In this document: one piece after another, positions 1 through 12,786 of the stretch | Position numbering within the stretch: the stretch's first letter is position 1 | Layout of the letters: each line of letters opens with the position of its first letter | Origin: Liolophura sinensis | Taxonomy: Eukaryota; Mollusca; Polyplacophora; Chitonida; Chitonidae | Reading direction: 5' to 3' | Assembly (NCBI RefSeq): GCF_032854445.1 | Contig: NC_088305.1 | Coordinates: forward strand, 22,980,955 to 23,044,954 | Length of the DNA stretch: 64,000 bases | Made by a program: the position numbers and the translations under genes | Notes under the pieces: model-generated | Seen by the model: the letters and a program-made list of their open reading frames with translations, nothing else | Databases searched by the model: none | Told to the model about the DNA's origin: nothing

Positions 1-13
1 GAACAACAATATT

Positions 14-20
14 AATAATA

Positions 21-58
<38 letters not shown>
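14..58. repeat. (TTA)n microsatellite
   Basis: A run of TTA/ATT triplets opens the window. The same position in A3 carries an (AAT)n run at 46376-46430, so the triplet tract precedes the SINE in both copies. Confidence 0.9.
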
Positions 59-61
<3 letters not shown>

Positions 62-95
62 AATGATGATAATACACGTCATAATTCATCATAAT

Positions 96-250
96 GAAGT
101 ACGTGGGAAGGTCTCCCAGCAACCTGCGGATGGTCGTGGGTTTCCCCCGGGCTTTCCCCAGTTACTTCCCACCATAACGCTGGCCGCTGTCATATAAGTA
201 AAATATTCTTGTGTACGGCGTGAAACAACAATCAACTAAATAAATAAATC
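96..250 (+). mobile_element. SINE 3' part in A1
   Basis: The segment shows the body of a SINE family seen many times here: 'tacgtgggaaggtct', 'cagcaacctgcgga', 'gtcgtgggtttcccc', 'aacgctggccgctgtc', then a tail with 'tattcttgtgtacgg' and ATAAATAAAT. The tRNA-like head is absent. The A3 copy lies at 46454-46595. I associate this tail with molluscan tRNA-derived SINEs but cannot name the family. Confidence 0.75.
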
Positions 251-1734
251 ATTATACTGAAATTATTTCATTGGGATAGTCTACTATTTTATCTACATTA
301 TTAATCTTTTCAAAATGTTCGAACAGCAGGTGTACAAATTAAGGAGAGAGCATGGAGAGAAAAATTATTGGGAATTTTAAAGATGAGGTTACTGCAGCGT
401 GAGGAGTGAGGTAAACTGAGCTTTCAGCACGAAACATATGTTGGAAATGGTCGCAACAAGAGCACTGAACAACAAGAAAACAATGCGCTGGCACCTCAAA
501 CAAACACTATGTCATATATACGTCTTTACAGACATCATGATATTATCAAAATGAAAAGTATATATACTAGTAGAGCATATAACACAGCAAAGGCTGAATA
601 CCGTTAATATTGTTCTTGTGAATGTGGAAATGACAACCCGTGCGATACTTCATGTGTAATGAATTATCTTTTTTTGCTCTTATTAAAGCAATATTTATTG
701 TATTCAGCTATCACCAAGCAATTTTTTTCATGTCAACATAAAAGTTATGAACACATGTAGAATACTACAAAAGATGGTTGAATACCATCAATATTGGTAT
801 TATGAAAAGCAAAAATAATCCACTGAGTCCGCTCAATGCTTTGCATCTTATATCATCTTACACCTCACAGGATAAAGCCGGGGACACACTAGGCGCTCTT
901 TTTTTCGCTCGTACAGCCCTTTTTTGTAAATTTCTAAAAATCCGCCAGTTGTGTCCGCGCCGATCTTGTCTGCTCGAAATTCGCTTGTTTCAAACATGTC
1001 AGATACCAACGAAGAAATACGCCGAGGATTCACTCCGCGAGGTGTATACGCTCCAGCGAATTTCAGCGATTGAGCTGGCCAATCAAACAACACGGAATTG
1101 TGCTGAGCTGTGAACTTTTGTTTATGTCACATGGTTTACTAGATCACATGACATTACCTAAAGACCACGATCAACGGAAAAATCCGCCTAGAGTGTCAGC
1201 ATATTTATGTTCGCCCCAACAAGGTCCGCCTTGTGTGTTCATGGCTTTAAAGGCATTCAAAATTCAAAGGAGTTTATCCCCTGTGTATTTATTAATTATA
1301 ATAAAATTACATGTATGGAATGAAAATGTACGAACATATGTCAGTCGTAAAACGTTAATAATTATTGAAATATTCATTTATGGACAATATAGGTTATTAA
1401 TTGTACCGTACCCGAAGTACCGTACACATTTTACGCACAGGTTATGTGTCATTACAAATTTAGGCGTTGGATCAATGAAGCTAAGACCCTGCGTGGTTAT
1501 TGCAGACTCTAGCCAAACAATTTTAGAAAAAGGGTGGTGCATAAGGGATTTATATATACATGAAAACCAACTGATGGAGTAGGGGTAACTAGCACGATCT
1601 GTGCGTTTTATTTATTTTTGAAATGAATATTAAATGCATTTTGCGACAGACATAAAAGAAATTACTACCGGGTAAGTAGCGGTGCTGTTTTTTTTTTTGT
1701 ATGTATGTATGTATGTACCGCTATACATCACATA

Positions 1735-1860
1735 GGACATCTCGCTGCCTCGCTACCTCGACCTTTCTAACACAGGACGAGGCATATGTTACCTCGTTTC
1801 GCTATCTGATCACCTCGCTGTCTCACCCTGTATTAGAAAGTTCGAGGCAGCGAGATGTCT
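1735..1860. mobile_element. Foldback (hairpin) element, copy 1
   Basis: The left arm 'gacatctcgctgcctcg' is the exact complement of the right arm 'cgaggcagcgagatgtc'. A second inner pair ('cctttctaacacagg' against 'cctgtattagaaag') extends the stem. Copies at 9804-9929 and 48057-48182 keep the arms. This is a foldback MITE or a structured element; no target duplication is clear. A (TGTA)n tract lies just upstream. Confidence 0.7.
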
Positions 1861-3262
1861 TCTAGCGACTTCCATACATATATGTAGGTTACATGAAGTG
1901 TTTTCGGTTTTAACCTTAGCTACAGTGTCTTGTTGGCTAAAATAGGGTGAAATGAGGTAATATGGGTGGGGCTGGGCCAGATCTGTGTATAAATGCGAAA
2001 ATGCCGCTAGCTGTGATTTGCCATAGACATTCACATATGGCCGTTTGCCATGTTTAAAATGAAATAAGTTGAAGTGGCTGTTTCAAATGATCGATAACCG
2101 AATAGCCGAAACAGAGTTTAACGGATGAACAATCTGTCACAAAACTTTTGGACAAGTGTAACTACCTGACAGGCGAGGGATATGGGGGTCTATACTGCGC
2201 ATGTGCGAGAAGTTTGCAGACGACGTCACAATGAGAACTGTCATTTTTATACAGAATAATTGGAGCTACATGTTTGTCATGACCAGAATGATGGCTGGTT
2301 TCAGTGAATTAGGAAGTGGCCAGAGGGAAAGATGGATCCCAAGGCTTCGGATATTGACGGTAGGCTATGTTTATATCTCTAACCCTATCCACTTGCCGAA
2401 TCGGATGTTCGAATCTTTAACAAACTGTTTAACTTTAGCGAAAACAATTGTGTACGAGTGCTGTACACAATGTTGTGGCAAAAATGCATATTCACACAAC
2501 TTATGTATCAGCGGAAGGCAATCTGTGTATTTTTAATGTTGAAGGTACACAAATTATGTACCACTGATACACATATCAGTCAATCTACATAGTCTTTTCT
2601 GTAGATAATGCTCAAAAAGGTCACGTAGGCCGCTTTCGTTCAACAGCCTGACCATTGTGCACTGTAACCATATTCGCTTCTCAGAGGAAGCGTGGCCAGT
2701 AAGGTCGACCATTTTTGCATTGTGTAATTGTTCTTGTTTAGTTAAAATGCACGAAAACTAAAATTACATTCAATTTAATGCAGTCAAATTTGCTTCAATG
2801 CAAGGGTCGGATCTGACATTCATATACCACGAGGAAGCCATAAATGAGTGTCTTAAATCGGTGATTTCCAAATCTATGTCCAAAACAACCTAAAACACCA
2901 GTCCCCGAATGAACTTGTGAGAAATAATATATGAAGAGTCAATAAAGCAGGTACACTGTTAGAAGTATCTGGTCAATTCGACCACACAGATTTTGGTATA
3001 GACGCGTCCGACCAAATAACGGAGCGACCAAACATTAACAATTCTGAGTTAAGAAATCGCGCAAGATAAAACCATAATTACTTCTGAGCAGGGGTGGAAA
3101 TAGACGTATTTGTTGACAGACAATTTTTTTGACATGCTTGGTGGGACTAACTCCGTAACATGATACGTCATGTTAAAGCAACCTGAAACAGGATCTCTCT
3201 TCAATCCTCCGTTGTTCAATGAAATTTTGGTCTAGAGAATTTTTTTCATGTATTGTAAATCA

Positions 3263-3360
3263 GTAACGAGCCAAGGGCCGGTGGTTTACCCAGGAAAATG
3301 TCGCCATCGTATAAGTGGAACATTCTTGAGTATGGTCTTAAACAGTAATTAAATTAACAA
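3263..3360 (+). mobile_element. Old SINE tail fragment in A1
   Basis: The words 'gccggtggtttaccc', 'gtcgccatcgtataagtgg' and 'ttcttgagtatgg' match the SINE body and tail in diverged form. The same fragment sits at 11394-11490 and 49632-49735, so it predates duplication of block A. Confidence 0.6.
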
Positions 3361-3809
3361 ATAGAAGTTTTTAGTTTTGTTGTTGATTCTAAACACATAT
3401 GCCAATGGTCACCACTGAAGTCAGATTTGGTACCAGAACTGTAGTCTACATGTGGTATAGAATGAATCCACAAACATATTTATAAAATACTTATCTTGTG
3501 GGTTTATTTAATACCTGAGATATATCAAATGCAGGTATAGTACATATATTAGGTCTAGGTTACCACCACCTGGAAAGATTGGTGGCCCCAACAATAGTTG
3601 GTATACATAATTAGCACCCCCCTCGGCCGTTAGTTTTATGGACATATGCTTTGTTTTAATTATATGTTTCCGTTTCACCTTCACTGAAAGGAAGTTGTAT
3701 TAATGAATTTTCGCTGTACATCAAACAATCTCACCTGTCTAACGTGTGTCCTGCGTAACAATGGTAGCCCGTATTTCAAGTTGTTATCACAGAAACCACC
3801 AAAAGTAAA

Positions 3810-4040
3810 CTACACTGAGAGAAAATTTTGGGTTAACTGACTCAAACATCTGAGGTAACAATTGAGCTAATTCAACTCAGAAAACTCAGAGTCAAATGTC
3901 CAGGTCAGCTGAACCTTGAAACTCATCTGGTTATATTGTTGACTCATTCGGAGAACCCACAGAAACCTTTCATGACTCAGTTTCTCAGTTGATTTAGCTC
4001 AATTCTTCGACACTTGACCCAAATTTTTATCTCAGTGTAG
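3810..4040. mobile_element. MITE with CACTGAGA ends and TA target site
   Basis: The element starts c-TA-CACTGAGAGAAAATTTT and ends ATTTTTATCTCAGTG-TA-g, giving terminal inverted repeats flanked by TA. Subterminal repeats (ACTCAG, GAGCTAA and their complements) continue inward. It is about 230 bp and noncoding. The TA target suggests mobilisation by a Tc1/mariner-type transposase, which is inference. A2 has a full copy at 11948-12178; the A3 copy lacks its right end. Confidence 0.75.
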
Positions 4041-4339
4041 ACGCAGTCTCCAATCATTGTGATGATTATTATTATTAAAATAATAATAATCTTAATAAAA
4101 TCTTTGGCTCACTCTTAAATAACTTAGCTGAATTGAGGGGTTCTATTTAATGCCTTTTCTCTCATACACTGGAGCTACTAAAGAAGCTACATGAACATGG
4201 AATTGTAGTTCTAAACAAGTTACACACTCATCCTTACTGATTGTCATTCAGACAATTTTGTAGACGAATTGGGAATACATGGTTTAAATTTCATGTTCAA
4301 AGAAATTTGCATGGAAAAAAAAAAGATGTACAGTCAAAC

Positions 4340-4710
4340 CTTCCTTTCAACTGATGTGACATCTTACAAGCATGTAACAGCTAATCATTTTACGAAATTT
4401 TTGCAGATGTATAAATCAACAGTCCGTAGAAAAACTAAATGATATGACTTCTCAGTGGTATTTTAGATCCACGTCACATGCTCGTATTCAAGCACTTGAG
4501 CAAATAAAGTCAGTACCTGTGCCTTTTTTGTTCAAGAAAGGAAAATGTAGGCCAAAACTGAGTATAATTCAGCCACCACTTAAGGTGCTCATGTCCAGTT
4601 ATGATAAGAAGGATTACTTTGCTTTATGTAATGGTTTGTCTGATAAGAATTATTTGCTTTATCTTAAAATAACATACCCTTGTACTGTGGCGTGCACAAA
4701 ATGTTTATGA
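4340..4710 (+). pseudogene. Coding-like relic, copy 1 (unknown protein)
   Basis: Two adjoining frames read like protein. Upstream, 'DVTSYKHVTANHFTKFL' runs into a stop near 4440; after a frame change the next stretch reads 'VEKLNDMTSQWYFRSTS', 'HARIQALEQIKSVP', 'FLFKKGKC' and 'VLMSSYDKKDY' to the stop at 4710. Three copies (also 12583 and 50780) keep the second frame, although the other two have TAG after 'GLSD'. Composition is polar and lysine-rich, unlike chance frames in this AT-rich DNA. It may be a decayed transposon ORF or a host exon ('tttttgcag' precedes it). I do not recognise the family. Confidence 0.35.
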
Positions 4711-5953
4711 GTGCTTGTATTTTGAACACTGATTTGAATATTTCCCTGTATATTTCCAAATGAGTTTCAAGTGTTAAACATTCTTAATTTATTAAATGAA
4801 TAATGTGGCAAAATAGTGTAGAAGTAATTATAACTCATTTTAAGGAATGATTAAAACTGTTTTCATGTAATATAACTTTGAAATAATTTTAGTTGCCAAG
4901 TTAAGGCAAAATTTAATAGTTATATTCATATACAAAGTGATAATTTCATTCATATATTTTCCAGATTTTTTGTCTGCTTGTATTATGCCGAACTAAACAG
5001 ATGTAGAAAGACCCGTCTCCAAGCTTTCTAGACATACTATATTTGTGTCATTAACCATCGGTTATAGTGCTTTAAAGAAGAACCCAGAAGAGGGTCGACT
5101 ATACTGAAATGCGATCACGGTCACCCAAGCTGGTTTAGGCAGGGAAGATAGCTGGTGTGACGATAACCAGTGTATGTCTCATATATTCAGCATACCCAGT
5201 CATGAGGGCCGTCCAAATTTCTAAAATCGTAGTGTGTTTAAAATAAATGCCCAGCATGCTGTTGTCCGGCTTACAAAAAGCCTTAAGATCGAAAATATCT
5301 GTTGAACCAAAATACAATTAAATTTCGAAATAATACTTTTGCTATAAATAGTAAATTTTCTTAGCGGTAATGTTATTTAAAAATCTAAAAGACATACTAA
5401 ATGATTCTCATAAACTATTTTCAGAAATTTTAGTTAATTTACTTAATGTTTTAATAATTAAGCAAAACATTGCCATGAATGTTTTTCCAATACTTTATTG
5501 CACTATTACTGAATACAAGCTATTATATTTCATGACATTCAAAGGTATTACCATTTATTGGTAATTCACCTCGTGTAAAATATCTCTATTTCTATTTAAT
5601 CATGTACATCACGTATGAATACTATTAGATATCAATTATCTATAAGATTACCAGCATTAAACTGTAATGATTTTCTGACATTGCGCAATGGTCGTTCCAT
5701 TGGTGGTAACGGGTTATATCCTGGTTTACATTCTAAGCAACCCATTGTAAAGTGCCTTGCATGAAAAATCTAAGTGACATGTGCAAATATAAATTAAATT
5801 TACAGATCAAATTATTGCTATAAATAGTTTAAAAGAGGGTCCAAATGTAATTAGATGAAGTACTCATTTGTTTTTACAAAAAAATCGGTGAAATATCTTA
5901 AGTAATTTTCATAACCTATCTGGTAACAGATTTAAATCTATTTGTATTGAATT

Positions 5954-5957
<4 letters not shown>

Positions 5958-6035
<78 letters not shown>

Positions 6036-6055
6036 AAAATATAATACAATTGATA

Positions 6056-6078
<23 letters not shown>
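5958..6078. repeat. (AT)n microsatellite in A1
   Basis: Two long AT dinucleotide runs are separated by about 20 bases. The same locus is repetitive in A2 (14097-14208) and A3 (52282-52354), with different lengths. Confidence 0.9.
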
Positions 6079-6086
<8 letters not shown>

Positions 6087-7127
6087 TTCTCATGATTAAT
6101 TTTGTGTAAATTGTATTATATTTTCATCATATGTATCTTTCACCACAGTAAGAAAGGACGACTGCACCAAAGCCATTGTCAAAGTCCCTACTTACAACCA
6201 CGTACCGGTATGGAGGTTTCTGCATGGTTAAGGGAACTGTAGAGTTCTAATACATGTATGTGGAAAAAGGAAGTTGTCGAGGGATTAAAGGATTCCACAT
6301 TTTAAACATTTCAAAAACTTGCCTTCATCTCAGTATACAGAAATAAATGCTCCTGAATACATCCCAATGAAAATGACAAGAAAAACTTATAACCATATGC
6401 CTCCCAACTTACTCATATTTGAAGTTTGTATGGTTGGTTGTTCATTTTTAAATGCGGTCATGCATGACTTTAATTTATTCATTTCTTTGTGTGTTCATGG
6501 CTTTTTGTCTTCAGGAATTAACCACTGCCAGTGTAAAACGTTACAACTAAGTATGGATAGTCTCAACTGCTTTCATCCTAAAATGGATCTACACTAAAGC
6601 AAAAGCCCAAAATCGGATGTGGAAACCCCATAAAAGCTGCAAACTGAACATAATTCTACGCCATATTATATCTGCTCTGACATACATGCAATCTCATCGG
6701 GATTCCGATATGCCAGTGTTATGTGTTAGGATTTAGACTTGTACCCAAAGGCAGGAGAATTTCGTATTTCTAGTTAAACTATGTGGTGTTGAAAATTATT
6801 TACATTAATAACATATTCACTTGTTCATATCACTGTAGAATGAAAATCCGTTTTTGACAGTTATGTTTTGGGGATCTAGACAGAGTTGGCCTCTTTTTGA
6901 AGGGTGGGTGGAGGGGGCGAATTTGTATTATTTCCCCTTGCTTATAGTGGCATTTAAGTTAAGATTAAAAAATGCAAGATACAAAGCACATTGTGTTGGC
7001 CTGGAGAAAAGTGTGAAATGTGTCATGTTCCGTTGTTTTAAACCAATCAAAACTGCCCCTCACTGGGTGGAGGGGAAAGTGTTATTAATGGTCAGGTATA
7101 ACAGACAGGACTTCTTTTGTTGGAATT

Positions 7128-8633
7128 GTCATTCAGACAGTCAGCAAGGCAACCTCCCAAGACATGTTGAAGGGACCCAAGAAGAGGGGAAAAGCTATAC
7201 TTTTTAACCTGTAACAACACAGAAATCCTTAAATAATCAGTGAGAAATTACATCCGTAATCAGGTTCCACACTGGGTGTTCCTGGGTGGGCATGAGGAAT
7301 GGACATTCAAACTGTCCGTACATATATGAGAAACCTGTGACGTTTCCCCGGTTGAAGGGGGAGGGGTATGTGTCATGGTGTAGTACCGGACCAATGACGG
7401 GGATTCTAGGTCGGCCAAGGGAGTGGAAGACTGCATCCGAATGGTCAGGCCTTTGAGGAAGCTGAACGGCTAGCAGACCCCACTCACCTAGGTAGATCCC
7501 AGTTCAATATATGCATAAACCAGGCAAAGTTCATTGACGCCATGTTTGGGAGACAAGATCTAAAGAGGGAAACCAAGACAAAAGCTCAATAGGTATTAAA
7601 CTAGGATGTGAAAGCCATATGTAGCTGTCTAATTTCTAACTTGTGTGTGAGGACATTGGAAACATAAAAAAAATCCCAGTTGCCCAGGGAGGTGGATGCC
7701 ACACTGGGCCAGATACTAAAACAAAAACTCCTTGAGATGTCGCAGGAACAGCATACTATGTTCTGGTGGAAAAACAGACACCTGGTGGGGCAGAGACTCA
7801 TTTTCACAAGGGCAATATTCCAACAGATCACACTCACATGTATGCTAGAAACTTGAAATTGATCATTTTTGTTCCAACGCCACACATACTGTGTGAGTGC
7901 ACATGTAACTTGTCAGAGGAATGAATATACACATGCAATGAAAACTACATGCCTACAGTGGTTTATTTTTAAGTTTAAAGAGGAAAATTTACCTTGTCCA
8001 CTTCAAGTCTATGCCCAAAACAGCAGACAGTGTTCCAGCAGAGATGCCTGTTTTTAATGTTTTGTGACCTGCAGGATGATTTGAAGCACATTTACCTAGT
8101 GTGTGGTGGCACACATGGGAGGAACCTGACTTGGTTTGTAAATTAAATGCACACTGGCCCTCTCTACTACTCTAGCCAAGTAAATTAATCTGCTGATGTG
8201 TTTTTATCCACCTGTGTGAGGCTGGGCCCTTATATGTGATGCAAGGACTTATTGACCATCCTTAATCACACCACCCTATCTATCAGCCACACACTCCAAT
8301 TTCACTCGCAGCACTCAAATTTTGCATTATTTATCAAATGTCAGCCCCAAAAGAGACATTTTAAAAACCAGGAACAATGAAACATTGTCTGTGTTTGTTC
8401 CAGTCTGTTTATACTCCTGTACTACCCTTGACCACAGAGCGTTTTAGCCGATTTTTAGACAAAATGGATATGTGGGGAAAATATAGAATTAAAAAGCCTT
8501 AAAACTGCTCAATCAAGTTCCATGTCAATGCAAACCACATCGCAGATGTACCCACCAAATATTATCAGGCTGCTGCGAAATCTGAGCACACAGTGACATA
8601 TTACATGTTTTGGCACAATTGGACAGATCAGGC
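7128..8633. other. Unique stretch between A1 and the leader fragment
   Basis: This 1.5 kb has no counterpart elsewhere in the window. Short frames occur on both strands (for example 7601-7885 minus) but none has a recognisable motif or splice context. Some phrases on the + strand, such as 'EQHTMFWWKNRHLVG', look faintly protein-like and could be remains of an old transposon. I cannot support a gene. Confidence 0.4.
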
Positions 8634-9072
8634 CACAGACCCCCATTAGTTTTCCATAAGCGACAATGTTAACGTTTAGCGCTGTAGCTTAGTCCCAAAC
8701 ATTCCGAGGCCAATAAGCTTTGGTGCATACCTGGCCCAGCCTGAGAGAAAGAAGCTGTAAAAATCTTGACATAGGTTGACCATCAAAATCTGGACCTTTA
8801 CATGCCGGCAGCTGGGAGGGGTGCCTAGCAACGCCAAGGGGACGTCACTCGCAGCCTCATCACCACCTGTCTCCTTGTGTCCTCTCGCCGCCCAGAATTT
8901 CAAACTTTCACCATTAAAACTCATACCTGCCCAAAGCTTAGACAATTTCCATCATTTTGATACCAAGCATGCACTTGTACACCAAAAACGGCAGGCTGGC
9001 AGCAAAAAAAGACTTTACACCCTAAAATACACAGAACTACAATCGTCCCTACCGAAAAACGGAAGTTGTAAT
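8634..9072 (+). repeat. Fragment of GT leader joined to block A2
   Basis: This segment matches 16548-16935 and the corresponding GT3 leader: 'cgacaatgt', 'catacctggcccagc', 'atcttgacataggttgacc', 'cggaagttgtaatgggg'. At about 9072 it switches abruptly to block A sequence matching position 1000 of A1. It marks a former GT cassette, or a recombination, between A1 and A2. Confidence 0.7.
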
Positions 9073-9803
9073 GGGGGTCTGTGTCCAGATACCAACGAAC
9101 AAATACGCCGGCGATTCACTCCGCGAGGTGTTTCCGCTCCAGCGAATTTCAGCGATCGAGCTGGCCAATCAAACAACACGGAATTGTGCTGAGCTGTCAC
9201 ATGGTTTACTAGGTCACATGACATTACCTAATGACCACGATCAACGGAAAAATCCGCCTAGATTGTCAGCCTATTCATGTTCGCCCCAACAAGCCAAAGT
9301 CCGCCTAGTGTGTTCATCGCTTTAAATGCATTCAGAATGCAAAGGTGTTTATCCCCTGTGTATTTATTAATTATAATAAAATTACATGTATGGAATGAAA
9401 ATGTACGAACATGTGTCAGTCGTAAAACGTTAATAATTATTGAAATACTCATTTATGGACAATATAGGTTATTAATTGTACCGTACCCAAAGTACCGTAC
9501 ACATTTTACGCACAGTTTATGTGTCATTATAAATGTAGCCGTTGGATCAATAAAGCTAACACTCTGCGTGGCTATCGCAGACCCTAGCCAAACAATTTTA
9601 GAAAAAGGTTGGGGCATGAGGGATTTATATGTACATGAAAACCAACTGATGGAGTAGGGGTAACTAGCACGATCTATGTGTTTTATATATTTTTGAAATG
9701 AATATTAAATGCATTTTGCGACAGACATAAAAGAAATTACTACCGGGTAAGTAGTGATGCTGTTTTCTTTTGTATGTATGTATGTACCGCTATACATCAC
9801 ATA

Positions 9804-9929
9804 GGACATCTCGCTGCCTCGCTACCTCGACCTTTCTAACACAGGACGAGGCATATGTCACCTCGCTTCGCTATCTGGTCACCTCCCTGTCTCACCCTGT
9901 ATTAGAAAGTTCGAGGCAGCGAGATGTCT
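9804..9929. mobile_element. Foldback element, copy 2
   Basis: Same complementary arms as at 1735-1860 ('gacatctcgctgcctcg' and its complement) within block A2. Confidence 0.7.
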
Positions 9930-11393
9930 TCTAGCGACTTCCATACATATATGTAGGTTACATGAAGTGTTTTCGGTTTAAACCTTAGCTAGAGTGTCTT
10001 GTTGACTAGAGATACGAAACACAGTGAAATGAGGTAATATGGGCTGGGCCGGGCCAGATCTGTGTATAAATGCAAAAATGCCGCTAGCTGTGATTTGCCA
10101 TAGACATTCACATATGGCCGTTTGCCATGTTTAAAATGAAATGAGTTGATGTGGCTGTTTCAAATGATCGATAGTCGAATAGCCGAGACAGAGTTTTATC
10201 GGTGAAAAATCTATTGATTTACTCAGTTATACAAAGCTTTTGGACAAGTGTAAATTGCTGAATGGCGAGGGACATGCGTGTCTATACTGCGCATGTGCAA
10301 GAAGGTGCAGACGAGGTCACAATGAGACTTGTCATATTAACACAGAATAAGTGGAGCTACATGCTTGTCATGACCAGAATGATGGCTGGTTTAATTGAAT
10401 TAGGAAGTGGCTAGAGGGAAAGATGGATTCCAAGGCTCCGGATATTGACGGTAGACCTTTGTTAATATCTCCAACCCTATCCACTTGCCGAATCGGATGT
10501 TCGAATCTTTAACAAACTGTTTAACTTTAACGAAAACAATTGTGTTCGAGTGCTGTACACAATGTTGTGGCAAAAATGCATATTCACACAATTTATGTAT
10601 CAGCGGAAGGCAATCTGTGTATTTTTAATGTTGAAGGTACACAAACTATGTACGACTGATACACATATCAGTCAATCTACACAGTTTTTTTCTGTAGATA
10701 ATGCTCAAAAAGGCCACGAAAGCCGCTTTCGTTCAACAGCCTGACCAGTGTGCACTGTAACCATATTCGCTTCTCAGAGGACGCGTGGCCAGTAAAGGTG
10801 GGCCATATTTGCATTGTGTAATTGTTATTGTTTAGTTCAAATGCGTGAAGACTACAATTACATTCAATTTAATGTAGTCAAATTTGCTTCAATGCAAGGG
10901 TCGGATCTGACATTCATATACCACGAGGAAGCCATAAATGAGTGTCTTAAATCGGTGATTTCCAAATCTATGTCCAAAACAACCTAAAACACCAGTCTCC
11001 GAATGAACTTGTGAGAAATAATATATGAAGAATCAATAAAGCAGGTACACTGTTAGAAGTATCTGGTCAATTCGACAACACAGATTTTGGTACAGACGCG
11101 TCCGACCAAATAACGGAGCGACCAAACATTAACAATTCTGAGTTAAGAAATCGCGCAAGATAAAACCATAATTACTTCTGAGCAGGGGTGGAAATAGACG
11201 TATTTGTTGACAGACAATTATTTTTGACATGCTTGGTGGGACTAACTCCGTAAATCAACTTTTAATTAGGGATTCTTACGTGGTCGTAAGATACGTCATG
11301 CTAAAGCAACCTGAAACAGGATCTCTCTTCAATCCTCCGTTGTTCAATGAAATTTTGGTCTAGAGAATTTTTTCATGTATTGTAAATCAGTAA

Positions 11394-11490
11394 CGAGCCA
11401 AGGGCCGGTGGTTTACCCAGGAAAATGTCGCCATCGTATAAGTGGAAAATTCTTGAGTATGGTCTTAAATAGTAATTAAATTAACAAATA
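11394..11490 (+). mobile_element. Old SINE tail fragment in A2
   Basis: Counterpart of the A1 fragment at 3263-3360, with the same diverged body and tail words. Confidence 0.55.
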
Positions 11491-11947
11491 GAAGTTTTTA
11501 GTTTTGTTGTTGATTCTAAACACATATGCCAATGATCACCACTGAAGTCAGATTTGGTACCAGAACTGTAGTCTACATGTGGTAAAGAATGAATCCACAA
11601 ACATATTTATAAAATACTTATCTTGTGGGTTTATTTAATACCTGAGATATATCAAATATAGTACATATATTAGGTCTAGGTTACCACCACCTGGAAAGAT
11701 TGGTGGCCCCAACAATAGTTGGTATACATAGTTAGTACCCCCCACGGCCGTTAGTTTTACAAATACTGAGGATTTATGGACATATGCTTTCTTTTAATAA
11801 TATGTTTCCGTTTCACCTTCACTGAAAGGAATTTGTATTAATGAATTTTCGCTGTACAACAAACAATCTCACCTGTCCAACGTGTGTCATGCGTAACAAT
11901 GGTAGCCCACATTTCAAGTTGTTATCACAGAAACCACCAAAAGTAAA

Positions 11948-12178
11948 CTACACTGAGAGAAAATTTTGGGTTAACTGACTCAATCATCTGAGGTAACAAT
12001 TGAGCTAATTCAACTCAGAAAACTCAGAGTCAAATGTCCAAGTCAGCTGAACCTTGAAACTCATCTGGTTATATTGTTGACTCATTCGGAGAACCCACAG
12101 AAACCTTTCATGACTCAGTTTCTCAGTTGATTTAGCTCAATTCTTCGACACTTGACCCAAATTTTTATCTCAGTGTAG
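11948..12178. mobile_element. MITE with CACTGAGA ends, copy 2
   Basis: Full-length counterpart of 3810-4040, with both CACTGAGA termini and flanking TA retained. Confidence 0.75.
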
Positions 12179-12479
12179 ACGCAGTCTCCAGTCATTATGA
12201 TGATTATTATTATTAAAATAATAATAATCATAATAAAATCTTTGGCTCACTCTTAAATAACTTAGCTGAATTGAGGGGTTCTATTTAATGCCTTTCCTCT
12301 CATACACTGGAGCTACTATAGAAGCTACATGAACATGGAATTGTACTTCTAAACAATTTACACACTCATCCTTACTGATTGTCATTCAGACAATTTTGTA
12401 GAAGAATTGGGAATACAAGGTTTAAATTTCATGTTCAAAGAAATTTGCATGGGAAAAAAAAAAGATGTACAGTCAAACC

Positions 12480-12786
12480 TTCCTTTCAACTGATGTGACA
12501 TCTTACAAGCATGTAACAGCTAATCATTTTACGAAATTTTTGCAGATGTATAAATCAACAGTCCGTAGAAAAACTAAATGATATGACTTCTCAGTGGTAT
12601 TTTAGATCCACGTCACATGCTCGTATTCAAGCACTTGAGCAAATAAAGTCAGTACCTGCGCCTTTTTTGTTCAAGAAAGGAAAATGTAGGACAAAACTGA
12701 GTATAATTCAGCCGCCACTTAAGGTGCTCATGTCCAGTTATGATAAGAAGGATTACCTTGCTTTATGTAATGGTTTGTCTGATTAG
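12480..12786 (+). pseudogene. Coding-like relic, copy 2
   Basis: Keeps the frame 'MTSQWYFRSTSHARIQALEQ' from 12583 and stops at TAG after 'LCNGLSD', where copy 1 reads through. The upstream 'DVTSYKHV' frame is also present. See the copy at 4340 for interpretation. Confidence 0.35.

Larger units (their letters stand above)
1..7127 (+). repeat. Duplicated block A, copy A1
   Basis: This noncoding block recurs at 9073-16250 (A2) and 46431-54700 (A3), with a fragment at 32225-32860 (A4). The copies are collinear and highly similar, and share a foldback element, a SINE tail, a MITE, a coding-like relic and an (AT)n run in the same order. Similarity to A2 ends near 7127, after the shared words 'acttcttttgttggaa'. 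Open frames inside (for example 1070-1582 and 2201-2536) start at non-ATG codons or are not kept in the other copies, so I see no gene except the relic listed separately. It could be a segmental duplication or a large non-autonomous transposon; I found no clear termini. Confidence 0.8.

Noticed and set aside
1070-1582. 170-codon frame in A1 with relatives in A2
   Set aside because: The matching A2 and A3 frames are broken at different places and the composition looks random.
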